From Streptomyces sp. M92 (GTDB lineage Bacteria; Actinomycetota; Actinomycetes; Streptomycetales; Streptomycetaceae): a stretch of 64,000 nucleotides of DNA. The notes under the pieces are model-generated. The model was not told the origin of the DNA. It saw only the letters and a list, made by a program, of their open reading frames with translations, and made no database searches. The DNA is taken from assembly GCF_028473745.1 (NCBI RefSeq), contig NZ_CP101137.1, forward strand, positions 4,960,001 to 5,024,000, written 5' to 3'. A program made the position numbers and the translations under genes. Shown here piece by piece: positions 1-7,680 of the stretch. Numbering within the stretch: position 1 is the stretch's first letter; the number at the start of each line of letters is the position of its first letter.

Positions 1-240
1 CACGCTCCGCGAGCCGTGCGCCGCCAGGAGCCGCATCAGCAGCTCGGGCAACTGCTCGTCCGTGCAGCGGTGCACGATCGCCCGGTAGTCCGCCAGGTTC
101 TCGGCGAGCAGTCGCACCGTCTCGGCGGTGCTCCGCCGCCCGTGCTCGCGCAGATAGTCCCGCGCGATCGGCGCCTCGTCGGCCGGCACGTCCGCCAGGG
201 CGCGCCGTACCCGGCCCAGAATCCGTTCCCTGCTGCTCAC
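1..240 (-). CDS. lutC: LutC, lactate utilization protein C, LUD domain (partial, C-terminus outside window)
   Basis: The first 80 codons of the third gene of a lactate-oxidation operon are visible; the rest lies beyond base 1. The product starts at a GTG whose GTGA overlaps the TGA of lutB, a spacing that implies translational coupling. The visible part (VSSRERILGRVRRALADVP, then an ADYRAIVHR helix) resembles the N-terminus of LutC/LUD-domain proteins. In Bacillus LutABC is a cytoplasmic iron-sulphur complex oxidising L-lactate to pyruvate. The assignment rests mainly on the gene order lutA-lutB-lutC, because the LUD core is outside the window. Confidence 0.8.
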   Translation of the reverse strand, partial: MSSRERILGRVRRALADVPADEAPIARDYLREHGRRSTAETVRLLAENLADYRAIVHRCTDEQLPELLMRLLAAHGSRSV

Positions 241-1715
241 TTCGCCCCGTCCTTCCCACCGCGCGTGCGCTGCCACCAGTCGCGGAACGGCTCCGCGGGC
301 ACCCGGGGGAGATCGCGGGTGCCGCTCCAGGCCCGGCCGGGCCCGGGGAGCGTCCGCGGGTGCAGCCGGCGGGTCCGCGACGCCAGCCGCTGGCCGGTCC
401 GCAGCGCGCCCGGGTGCGCGAGCGCCCACTGCGCCGCCCGCATCGCCGCCCGCTCGGCCGCGTGCCCCCTGGCCGGTTTCAGGACGACCCGGTTGCCCCG
501 CCGGACGGCCGGACCGCCCTGCACCACCCGCTCCCGCAGGTGCACCAGCACCTCGGGGATGTCGATGGCCACCGGGCACACCTCGTAGCAGGCGCCGCAC
601 AGCGACGACGCGTACGGCAGGGACGCGTCGATCTCGCTGCCCGTGCCGCGCAGTTGCGGGCTGAGGATCGCGCCGATCGGGCCCGGGTACACCGAGCCGT
701 AGGCGTGGCCGCCGGCCCGCTCGTACACCGGGCAGACGTTCAGGCAGGCCGAGCAGCGGATGCAGCGCAGCGCCTGGCGGCCGACCTCGTCGGCGAGGGT
801 GTCGGTGCGGCCGTTGTCCAGCAGGACCAGGTGGAAGGTGCGCGGGCCGTCCTCGTCGGTGGTGCCGGTCCACATGGACGTGTACGGGTTCATGCGCTCG
901 GCGGTGGAGGAGCGGGGGAGTGTCTGGAGGAAGACCTCCAGGTCCTGCCAGCTCGGCACGATCTTCTCGATGCCGACGACCGAGATCAGCGTCTCGGGCA
1001 GGGTGAGGCACATCCGTCCGTTGCCCTCGGACTCCACGACGACGAGCGTGCCGGTCTCGGCGACGACGAAGTTCGCGCCGGAGATGCCGACCTTGGCCCG
1101 CAGGAACTTCTCCCGCAGGTGAAGCCGGGCCGCCTCCGCGAGTTCGGCGGGCGTGTCCGTCAGGCCCTGAGGTGCGGGGCGTCCCCACTCGCTCATCTCG
1201 GAGCGGAAGATGTCCCGGATCTCCCCGCGGTTGCGGTGGATCGCCGGGACCAGGATGTGCGAGGGCCGGTCCTTGCCCAACTGCACGATCAGCTCGGCGA
1301 GATCCGTCTCGTAGGCGTGGATGCCCAGCGCCTCCAGAGCCTCGTTGAGACCGATCTCCTGCGTCGCCATCGACTTGACCTTGACCACCTCCCGCTCGCC
1401 GGTCTCCTCGACCAGCCGGGCGACGATCGCGTTGGCCTCGTCCGCGTCGGCGGCCCAGTGCACGGTCCCGCCGGCCGCCGTGACCGCCTCCTCCACCCGC
1501 ACCAGGTACCGGTCGAGGTGGCGCAGCGTGTGGTCCTTGATGCGCCGGCCTGCCTCGCGCAGCTCCGCCCAGTCGTCCAGCTCCGCGACCGCGCGGGCCC
1601 GCTTGTCCCGGATGGTGTGGGTGGCGTGGCGCAGGTTGCCGCGCAGGGTGGTGTCGCGCACCGCCGTACGCGCGGCCTCCGGGAAGGCCGGCATCCCCAG
1701 ATACGTGCCGCTCAT
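237..1715 (-). CDS. lutB: LutB, iron-sulphur LUD-domain subunit of L-lactate oxidation
   Basis: 492 aa. An N-terminal LUD domain (about residues 60-290, with the LVVVESEGNGRMC segment) is followed by two ferredoxin-like 4Fe-4S motifs: CIRCSACLNVCP near residue 310 and CGACYEVCP near residue 365. This is the LutB/YkgF architecture and length. The protein should pass electrons from lactate oxidation within the LutABC complex in the cytoplasm. The start is the ATG that overlaps the lutA stop (ATGA at 1712-1715), preferred to the longer upstream reading frame that would run deep into lutA. The C-terminal tail of about 70 residues is basic and Arg-rich, as in actinobacterial homologues. Confidence 0.93.
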   Translation of the reverse strand: MSGTYLGMPAFPEAARTAVRDTTLRGNLRHATHTIRDKRARAVAELDDWAELREAGRRIKDHTLRHLDRYLVRVEEAVTAAGGTVHWAADADEANAIVARLVEETGEREVVKVKSMATQEIGLNEALEALGIHAYETDLAELIVQLGKDRPSHILVPAIHRNRGEIRDIFRSEMSEWGRPAPQGLTDTPAELAEAARLHLREKFLRAKVGISGANFVVAETGTLVVVESEGNGRMCLTLPETLISVVGIEKIVPSWQDLEVFLQTLPRSSTAERMNPYTSMWTGTTDEDGPRTFHLVLLDNGRTDTLADEVGRQALRCIRCSACLNVCPVYERAGGHAYGSVYPGPIGAILSPQLRGTGSEIDASLPYASSLCGACYEVCPVAIDIPEVLVHLRERVVQGGPAVRRGNRVVLKPARGHAAERAAMRAAQWALAHPGALRTGQRLASRTRRLHPRTLPGPGRAWSGTRDLPRVPAEPFRDWWQRTRGGKDGAK

Positions 1716-2467
1716 ACGGCCACCGCCTCCTCGGTGCTCGCCAGGATCTCGGCGATGTGCACCGGCCGCATGCCCGTGCGCAGCCGCGTCATCGTGCCGC
1801 CGATGTGCATCAGGCAGGAGTTGTCGGCCGCGCACAGCACCTCCGCGCCCGTCGACTCGGCGTTGCGCACCTTGTCGGCGCCCATCGCCGCCGACACGTC
1901 CGCGTTCTTCACGGCGAAGGTGCCGCCGAAGCCGCAGCACTCCTCCGCGCCCGGCAACTCGACCAGCTCCAGCCCCTCCACCGCCTCCAGCAGCCGCCGC
2001 GGCCGGTCCCCGAGTCCGAGGCCGCGCAGTCCGTGGCAGGTCGGGTGGTACGTCACCGTGTGCGGGTAGTACGCCCCGACGTCCGTCACCCCCACCACGT
2101 CCACCAGGAACTCCGTCAGCTCGTAGGTCTTCGGCACCACCGGCGCCAGCGTCGCCGCGAGGCCGTCCCCGCGCCCCTCCGCGCGCGCCCGTTCACCCAT
2201 GCGCGGATACAGCTCCCGCACCATCGCCCCGCACGAGCCCGACGGCGTCACCACCGCGTCGTACTCCTCGAAGACCTCGGCGAAGTGCCGGGCCAGCGGC
2301 TCCGCCCCGTGCCGGTAACCGGTGTTGTAGTGCGCCTGGCCGCAGCAGGTCTGGCCCATCGGGAAGTCGACTTCGACACCCAGTCTGGTCAGCAGCTTGA
2401 CGACGGCACGGCCGGTGTCCGGATAGAGCGTGTCGTTGACGCAGGTCAGGAACAGGGCGACACGCAT
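1712..2467 (-). CDS. lutA: LutA, cysteine-rich (CCG domain) Fe-S oxidoreductase subunit
   Basis: 251 aa with two CCG cysteine-rich domains: FPMGQTCCGQAHYNTG near residue 35 and PGAEECCGFGG near residue 175, each with the paired Cys of the GlpC/HdrB fold. Length and order match LutA/YkgE. It is the first gene of the lutABC unit and is followed by lutB with a 4-base overlap. Inferred role: the catalytic or electron-relay subunit oxidising L-lactate to pyruvate. Placed directly downstream of the rhamnose genes, it would consume the lactate released by the RhaD fusion enzyme. Transcription may start in the 139-base gap upstream, which holds a repeat array, or read through from rhaB. Confidence 0.92.
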   Translation of the reverse strand: MRVALFLTCVNDTLYPDTGRAVVKLLTRLGVEVDFPMGQTCCGQAHYNTGYRHGAEPLARHFAEVFEEYDAVVTPSGSCGAMVRELYPRMGERARAEGRGDGLAATLAPVVPKTYELTEFLVDVVGVTDVGAYYPHTVTYHPTCHGLRGLGLGDRPRRLLEAVEGLELVELPGAEECCGFGGTFAVKNADVSAAMGADKVRNAESTGAEVLCAADNSCLMHIGGTMTRLRTGMRPVHIAEILASTEEAVAV

Positions 2468-2484
2468 CGCGGCTCCTCGTGATC

Positions 2485-2537
2485 GATGAAACGTGACCGA
2501 TGAACGTGACCGGGAACGTGCCCGGTGGAACGTGATC
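2485..2537. repeat. four contiguous direct repeats around GAACGTG upstream of lutA
   Basis: In the 139-base gap between rhaB and lutA four adjoining units read GATGAAACGTGACC (2485-2498), GATGAACGTGACC (2499-2511), GGGAACGTGCCC (2512-2523) and GGTGGAACGTGATC (2524-2537). On the coding strand of lutA this is a ladder of CACGTTC boxes ending 18 bases before its start codon. The unit length of 12-14 bases is unlike a simple slippage repeat. I read it as a multi-site binding region for a regulator of lutABC, but name no protein. The first unit contains TGAAACG, the half-site of the predicted rhamnose operator. Confidence 0.6.
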
Positions 2538-2606
2538 GACGGAATTTGTTGATCATCGGATGAATCGCAGGGTAGTCGGCGCGGCGGGGCCGCGGGAGAC
2601 CCCCGT

Positions 2607-4061
2607 TCACCGGTCGGCGAGTCGGGCCTCGGCCGCCCGCCAGCGCGCCGCGGGGCCCCGGGGCTCGTACCGGGTCAGCGACTGGGTGCGCACCAGCAGC
2701 CGGCGCGTGTCCGCGAGATCGCCGACCAGCCCGTGGGCGCGGGCCTGCACGAGCACGTTGCCGAGCGCGGCGGCCTCCGTCGGTCCCGCCACCACCGGCA
2801 GCCCGCAGGCGTCGGCGGTCAGCTGGCACAGCAGCGCGTTGCGGGTGCCGCCGCCGACGACGTGCACGACGTCCACCGCCTGCCCCGCGAGCCGTTGGGC
2901 GTCCTCGACGGCCCCGCGGTGGGCCAGCGCCAGTGAGTCGAGGATGCACCGGGTCACCTCGGCGGGCGACGCGGGCACCGGCTGCCCCGAGGCGCGGCAC
3001 GCCTCGGCGATCCGCTCCGGCATCCGCCCCGGCGCGAGGAACGCCGCGTCGCCCGCGTCCACCACCGACCGCAGCGCCGGCACCCGGGCCGCCGAGAGCA
3101 GCAGCCCACCCAGATCCGGCTCGCCCCAGGCCCGTACGCACTCCTGGAGCAGCCACAGACCCATGATGTTGCGCAGGTACCGGACCGTGCCGTCCAGCCC
3201 CAGCTCGTTGGTGAAGTTGGCGGCGCGGCTCTCCTCCGTCAGTACCGGAGCGGTCAGCTCCAGGCCGGCCAGCGACCAGGTCCCGGTGCAGATGTACGCG
3301 AACCGCTCGCCCGAGGCCGGCACGGCGGCCACCGCGGACGCGGTGTCGTGCGAACCGACCGCCGTCACCGGCACGGGCCCGTCCAGTCCCGTCTCCTCCA
3401 GCACCCGGGGCGTCAGCACACCGGCAGGATCGCCCGGTTGACGCAGCGGGGCGAAGAGAGCCAGGTCGATCCCGAGCCGGTCGGCGACGTCGTGCGACCA
3501 GTGCCGGGTGCGGGGGTCGATCAGCTGGGTGGTGGAGGCGTTGGTCAGTTCCGTGCCCTGCTCGCCGGTCAGCCAGTACGTCAGCAGGTCCGGGATCAGC
3601 AGCAGCCGCCGGGCCTGCGCGAACTGGGCGGTGCCCCGCGCGGCGACCAGCTGGTAAAGGGTGTTGAAGGGCGCGTACTGCAACCCGGTCGCCGCGTACA
3701 GCTCCGCGGCGGGCAGCGTGGTCCATACCTTCTCCGCGACGCCCTCGGTGCGGGCGTCGCGGTAATGCACCGGGTTGCCGAGCAGCGCCCCGTCGGCGTC
3801 CAGCAGACCGTGGTCGACGGCCCAGCTGTCCACGCCCACCGAGTCCACCGGTCCCGCCGCCCGCAGCCCGTCCAGCACCCCGGCGTAAAGCGCCAGGACG
3901 TCCCAGCGCAGCCCCTCCGGCGTACGGACCGGCCGGTTGGGGAAGCGGTGCGCCTCGGTCAGCTCCAGCCGGTCGGGGTCGACGCGGCCGACCATGACGC
4001 GCCCGCTGGACGCACCGAGGTCGACCGCGGCGTACGACCGGAGGCGCGTGCCGCCGCTCAT
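2607..4061 (-). CDS. rhaB: Rhamnulokinase
   Basis: 484 aa FGGY-family kinase that phosphorylates L-rhamnulose with ATP. The N-terminal phosphate loop is VDLGASSGRVMVG (residues 13-25). The sugar-site segment DSWAVDHGLLD near residue 80 supplies an Asp typical of the family. The C-terminal domain carries VVGGGTRNALLCQ near residue 400. Length fits RhaB (about 480-490). Its ATG overlaps the stop of the upstream aldolase/dehydrogenase gene (ATGA, 4058-4061), so the two are coupled. Context (isomerase, aldolase, rhamnose importer) separates it from xylulose and glycerol kinases of the same family. Confidence 0.94.
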   Translation of the reverse strand: MSGGTRLRSYAAVDLGASSGRVMVGRVDPDRLELTEAHRFPNRPVRTPEGLRWDVLALYAGVLDGLRAAGPVDSVGVDSWAVDHGLLDADGALLGNPVHYRDARTEGVAEKVWTTLPAAELYAATGLQYAPFNTLYQLVAARGTAQFAQARRLLLIPDLLTYWLTGEQGTELTNASTTQLIDPRTRHWSHDVADRLGIDLALFAPLRQPGDPAGVLTPRVLEETGLDGPVPVTAVGSHDTASAVAAVPASGERFAYICTGTWSLAGLELTAPVLTEESRAANFTNELGLDGTVRYLRNIMGLWLLQECVRAWGEPDLGGLLLSAARVPALRSVVDAGDAAFLAPGRMPERIAEACRASGQPVPASPAEVTRCILDSLALAHRGAVEDAQRLAGQAVDVVHVVGGGTRNALLCQLTADACGLPVVAGPTEAAALGNVLVQARAHGLVGDLADTRRLLVRTQSLTRYEPRGPAARWRAAEARLADR

Positions 4062-6097
4062 CGCAGGAACGCGGCGGCGACGCCGGCGTCGACCGGGACG
4101 TGCAGACCGGTGGTGTGGGTCAGGTCGCCGCCGGTCAGCGCGAACACGGCGTTGGCGACGTGCTCGGGCAGCACCTCCCGCTTCAGCAGCGTCCGCTGCG
4201 CGTAGAACTCGCCCAGCTTCTCCTCCGGCACCCCGTACACGGCCGCCCGCCGGGCGCCCCAGCCGCCCGCGAAGATCCCCGAGCCGCGCACCACACCGTC
4301 CGGGTTGACCCCGTTCACCCGGATGCCGTGCTCACCCAGCTCGGCGGCGAGCAGGCGCACCTGGTGGGCCTTGTCGGCCTTGGCCGCGGAGTAGGCGATG
4401 TTGTTGGGGCCCGCGAAGACGGCGTTCTTGGAGGCGATGTAGACGATGTCGCCGCCCATCTCCTGCGCCGTCATCACCCGGGCAGCCTCGCGCGAGACCA
4501 GGAAGGAACCGCGGGCCATGATGTCGTGCTGGAGGTCCCAGTCCTCGGCGGAGGTCTCCAGCAGCGGCTTGGAGATGGAGACGCCCGCGTTGTTGACCAC
4601 CAGGTCGACCCCTCCGAAGGCGAGCACGGCCGCCCGGAAGGTCTCGGCGATCCGCTCCTCGTCCGTCACGTCCACGGTCACGGCGACCGCCTTGTCCGGC
4701 CCGCCCAGTTCCTCGGCGACCGCCGCGGCGTTCTCCCCGTTCAGGTCGGCGACGACCACGCAGGCGCCCTCGGCGACGAGCCGCCGAGCGATGGCCTTCC
4801 CGATCCCGCTGCCCGCGCCGGTCACCAGCGCCACCCGGGTCGCCAGCGGCCTGGGCCTCGGCATCCGCTGGAGCTTGGCCTCCTCCAGCGCCCAGTACTC
4901 GATGCGGAACTTCTCCGACTCCTCGATCGGCGCGTACGCCGACACCGCCTCCGCCCCGCGCATCACGTTGACCGCGTTGACGTAGAACTCGCCGGCCACC
5001 CGGGCGGTCTGCTTGTCCTTGCCGAAGCTGAACATGCCGACGCCCGGCACCAGCACGACCGCCGGATCGGCGCCGCGCATCGCGGGGGAGCCGGGCTCGG
5101 CGTGCCGCCGGTAGTAGGCGGCGTACTCCTCGCGGTAGGCGGCGTGCAGTTCCCTGAGCCGGGCGACGGTCTCGTCCAGCGGCGCGGTCGGCGGCAGGTC
5201 GAGCACCAGCGGCCGCACCTTGGTGCGCAGGAAGTGGTCGGGGCAGGAGGTGCCGAGCGCGGCGAGCCGCGGGTGCTCGGCACGGGCGAGGAAGTCCAGC
5301 ACCACCTCCGAGTCGGTGAAGTGCCCCACCTGCGGCCGGTCCCGGGAGGCCAGGCCACGGACGTACGGCGCCAGGGCCGCCGCCCGCTCCCGCCGCTCGG
5401 CCTCGGGCAGCGCCTCGTACCCGTCGACCACCGCGCCGAACGGCTCGGCCTTCCCGCGCTCGGCGAGGAAGGCCTCGGCGGTGCGGATGATGTGCAGCGA
5501 GTTGCGCTCGCACTCCTCGGAGCTGTCGCCCCAGGCGGTGATGCCGTGCCCGCCGAGCACACACCCGATCGCCCGGGGGTTGGCCTCCTTCACGGCCGCG
5601 ATGTCCAGCCCCAGCTGGAAACCGGGCCGCCGCCACGGCACCCACACCACGGTGTCGCCGAAGCACTCGGCGGTCAGCTTCTCGCCGTCCGCCGCGCAGG
5701 CCAGCGCGATCCCGGAGTCGGGGTGGAGGTGGTCCACGTGCGCCGCCTCCACCAGCCCGTGCATCGCCGTGTCGATCGATGGCGCGGCGCCGCCCTTGCC
5801 GTGCAGGCAGTAGTCGAAGGCGGCGACCATCTCGTCCTCGCGCTCGACGCCCGGGTAGACGCCCTTGAGCGCCCGCATCCGGTCCAGCCGCAGCACGGCG
5901 AGCCCCGCCTCGGTGAGCGTCCCGAGATCCCCGCCGGATCCCTTGACCCACATCAGCTCCACATCACCCCCGGTGACGGGATCGGTGGCGGTTCCTTTGG
6001 CGGAGGCGTTCCCGCCGGCGTAGTTGGTGTTCCGGGGGTCGGAACCGAGCCGGTGGGAGCGGGCGAGGAGTGCGGAGGCTTCAGGGTGAGATGTCAT
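4058..6097 (-). CDS. rhaD: Bifunctional rhamnulose-1-phosphate aldolase / lactaldehyde dehydrogenase (SDR)
   Basis: 679 aa fusion, the RhaEW/YuxG type. Residues about 1-400 are a class II aldolase/adducin domain with zinc ligands in VDHLHPDSG near residue 120 and a later GGHGITAWGDSSEE segment. Residues about 420-679 are a short-chain dehydrogenase with TGAGSGIG, the NNAG motif and catalytic YSAAK. Expected reactions: rhamnulose-1-phosphate to dihydroxyacetone phosphate plus L-lactaldehyde, then NAD-dependent oxidation of the lactaldehyde to L-lactate. This explains the downstream lactate genes. Fusions of this type are common in Bacillus and actinobacteria, unlike the separate class II aldolase of E. 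coli. A 135-base gap separates it from rhaI. Confidence 0.94.
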   Translation of the reverse strand: MTSHPEASALLARSHRLGSDPRNTNYAGGNASAKGTATDPVTGGDVELMWVKGSGGDLGTLTEAGLAVLRLDRMRALKGVYPGVEREDEMVAAFDYCLHGKGGAAPSIDTAMHGLVEAAHVDHLHPDSGIALACAADGEKLTAECFGDTVVWVPWRRPGFQLGLDIAAVKEANPRAIGCVLGGHGITAWGDSSEECERNSLHIIRTAEAFLAERGKAEPFGAVVDGYEALPEAERRERAAALAPYVRGLASRDRPQVGHFTDSEVVLDFLARAEHPRLAALGTSCPDHFLRTKVRPLVLDLPPTAPLDETVARLRELHAAYREEYAAYYRRHAEPGSPAMRGADPAVVLVPGVGMFSFGKDKQTARVAGEFYVNAVNVMRGAEAVSAYAPIEESEKFRIEYWALEEAKLQRMPRPRPLATRVALVTGAGSGIGKAIARRLVAEGACVVVADLNGENAAAVAEELGGPDKAVAVTVDVTDEERIAETFRAAVLAFGGVDLVVNNAGVSISKPLLETSAEDWDLQHDIMARGSFLVSREAARVMTAQEMGGDIVYIASKNAVFAGPNNIAYSAAKADKAHQVRLLAAELGEHGIRVNGVNPDGVVRGSGIFAGGWGARRAAVYGVPEEKLGEFYAQRTLLKREVLPEHVANAVFALTGGDLTHTTGLHVPVDAGVAAAFLR

Positions 6098-6232
6098 GAC
6101 GGTGCCTTCCGATCGCGGGGTGGTGAAGTGCCCTCAGGGGCGCGGGACGGTATTGAAGTGCGGCTCCGCCGCGTGGGCGCGACCAGCCTCAACCGGCCCG
6201 CAGCCGCAGAACAACAGAGACCCGGCAGCCGC

Positions 6233-7393
6233 TCACGCCCCCCACCCCGCCTGCTCCCCACCCACCCGCTCGGCGACGACCGTCTCCGCCCACCCGCTCT
6301 CGCGGTACGCGACCATGGGATCCGGGGCGAGCCCCATCTCCTCGCGCACCTCACGAAGCAGCGGCCGCACATCCGTGTCGTAGGCGTCCATCACCACCGC
6401 GTTGGCGCCCAGCACATCCCCCGAAGTTTGCGCGGCCGACAGCGCGTCCGCGTCGACCAGCAACGCCTTCGCCGTGGCCTCCTGAACGTTCATCACCGAC
6501 CGGATGATCGCCGGAACCTTCGCCTCGATGTTGTGGCACTGGTCCAGCATGAACGCCACGTCGGAGGTGAACCCGCCCCCGCGCACCACCTCGTGCATGA
6601 TCCGGAACAGCTGGAACGGATCGGCCGCCCCCACCATCAGGTCGTCGTCGGCGTAGAAGCGCGAGTTGAAGTCGAACCCGCCGAGCTTTCCCTCCCGCAG
6701 CAGCGTCGCCACGATGAACTCGATGTTCGTGCCCGGAGCGTGGTGCCCGGTGTCGACGACGACCTGCGCCTTCTCGCCCAGCCGCAGGCAGTGCGCGTAG
6801 GCCGTGCCCCAGTCCGGCACGTCCGTCGTGTAGAACGCCGGCTCGAAGAGCTTGTACTCCAGCAGCATCCGCTGCCCCTCGCCCAGCCGCTCGTACACCT
6901 CGGCCAGCCCTTCGGCCAGCCGGTCCTGCCGGGAGCGCACGTCGTCCTGCCCGGGATAGTTGGTGCCGTCGGCGAACCACAGCTTCAGGTCCCGGGAACC
7001 GGTGGCGTCCATGATGTCGACGCACTCCAGCAGGTGGCCGACGGCCTTCTTGCGCACCGCCGCGTCGGGGTGGCAGACGCTGCCGAGCCTGTAGTCGTCG
7101 TCCTGGAAGGTGTTGGAGTTGATGGCGCCGATGCGCAGGCCCCGCGCCTTCGCGTGCTCGGCCAGTGCCGCGTAGTCCTCGACCTTGTCCCACGGGATGT
7201 GCAGGGCGACGGTCGGGGCCACGCCCGTGAACTCGTGCACCTTCGCCGCGTCGTCCAGTTTCTCGAACGGGTCGCGCGGTACGCCCGCCTGGGCGAACAC
7301 CTTGAACCGGGTGCCGGAGTTCCCGTACGCCCACGACGGCGTCTCGACTGCCTGGGCCTTGAGCGCGGCCTTCACCGCGGCGAGCTCGGTCAC
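6233..7393 (-). CDS. rhaI: L-rhamnose isomerase (TIM-barrel, Pseudomonas stutzeri type)
   Basis: 386 aa, first gene of the leftward rhamnose/lactate operon. The protein has the xylose-isomerase-like barrel of the shorter RhaI class: YGNSGTRFKVFAQAG near the N-terminus, metal-site segments VVDTGHHAPGTNIE and GGFDFNSRFYADDD in the middle, and conserved DQCHNIE. It converts L-rhamnose to L-rhamnulose in the cytoplasm. The start follows a strong predicted promoter and a palindrome (7458-7505). Tail residues past about 370 are variable. The sequence is not the E. coli-type RhaA fold. Confidence 0.94.
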   Translation of the reverse strand: MTELAAVKAALKAQAVETPSWAYGNSGTRFKVFAQAGVPRDPFEKLDDAAKVHEFTGVAPTVALHIPWDKVEDYAALAEHAKARGLRIGAINSNTFQDDDYRLGSVCHPDAAVRKKAVGHLLECVDIMDATGSRDLKLWFADGTNYPGQDDVRSRQDRLAEGLAEVYERLGEGQRMLLEYKLFEPAFYTTDVPDWGTAYAHCLRLGEKAQVVVDTGHHAPGTNIEFIVATLLREGKLGGFDFNSRFYADDDLMVGAADPFQLFRIMHEVVRGGGFTSDVAFMLDQCHNIEAKVPAIIRSVMNVQEATAKALLVDADALSAAQTSGDVLGANAVVMDAYDTDVRPLLREVREEMGLAPDPMVAYRESGWAETVVAERVGGEQAGWGA

Positions 7394-7457
7394 TTCGGCG
7401 CTCCTGTGACATCGGGTCGCGGCCGGTCCCGAGACCGACTCTGCGTACGACCATGTA

Positions 7458-7469
7458 TGAAACGATTCA
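7458..7469. promoter_or_regulatory. LacI-type operator TGAAACGATTCA at the rhaI promoter
   Basis: A 12-base near-palindrome with the central CG typical of LacI-family operators. It lies immediately downstream of the predicted start point of the rhaI transcript, a classical repressor position. A sister site, TGAAACCTTTCA, occupies the same relative place at the opposite promoter. The LacI-family gene at 12906 is the obvious candidate binder. Confidence 0.7.
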
Positions 7470-7476
7470 GAACGTG

Positions 7477-7505
7477 AAGCTATGAGTCACCCGAAGGGGT
7501 GTCAA
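7477..7505 (-). promoter_or_regulatory. Predicted HrdB-type promoter of rhaI
   Basis: On the minus strand TTGACA (7505-7500) and TAGCTT (7482-7477) are separated by 17 bases, close to consensus for a housekeeping streptomycete promoter. The predicted start point, about 7470, coincides with the edge of the operator at 7458-7469. Confidence 0.72.
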
Positions 7506-7579
7506 CCCTTCTGCTCGTACCCGCTGTCCGTGACTGGGGCGCGACCCGCGGCTGTCGAAAGTTTTTCGGCCCGGACCCA

Positions 7580-7609
7580 TTGACGCGACCTGCCCTGCCT
7601 GCCTAACGT
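7580..7609 (+). promoter_or_regulatory. Predicted HrdB-type promoter of the rhamnose importer operon
   Basis: TTGACG (7580-7585) and TAACGT (7604-7609) are spaced by 18 bases. The predicted start, about 7616, is just upstream of the palindrome at 7624-7635. Layout mirrors the divergent rhaI promoter. Confidence 0.7.
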
Positions 7610-7623
7610 CCCGGCAATCCAGT

Positions 7624-7635
7624 TGAAACCTTTCA
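7624..7635. promoter_or_regulatory. LacI-type operator TGAAACCTTTCA at the rhaT promoter
   Basis: Near-palindrome matching the site at 7458-7469 in the outer bases TGAAAC and TTCA. It sits 45 bases before the rhaT start codon and just after the predicted transcription start. Combined consensus of the two sites is TGAAACnnTTCA. Confidence 0.65.
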
Positions 7636-7680
7636 CGATGCCGCGAGGACCGTCCCGCCCGGTGTCGTCGAGGAGCCCCC

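Noticed and set aside
360..2482. Long plus-strand open frames (up to 569 codons) opposite lutABC
   Set aside because: They are antisense shadows caused by high GC3; their translations are Arg/Pro/His-rich and lack domains, whereas the minus-strand frames carry full LutA/LutB motifs.
4100..7477. A 1125-codon plus-strand frame opposite rhaD and rhaI
   Set aside because: Very long stop-free frames opposite real genes are common in Streptomyces. Composition is low-complexity and the opposite strand encodes recognisable enzymes.
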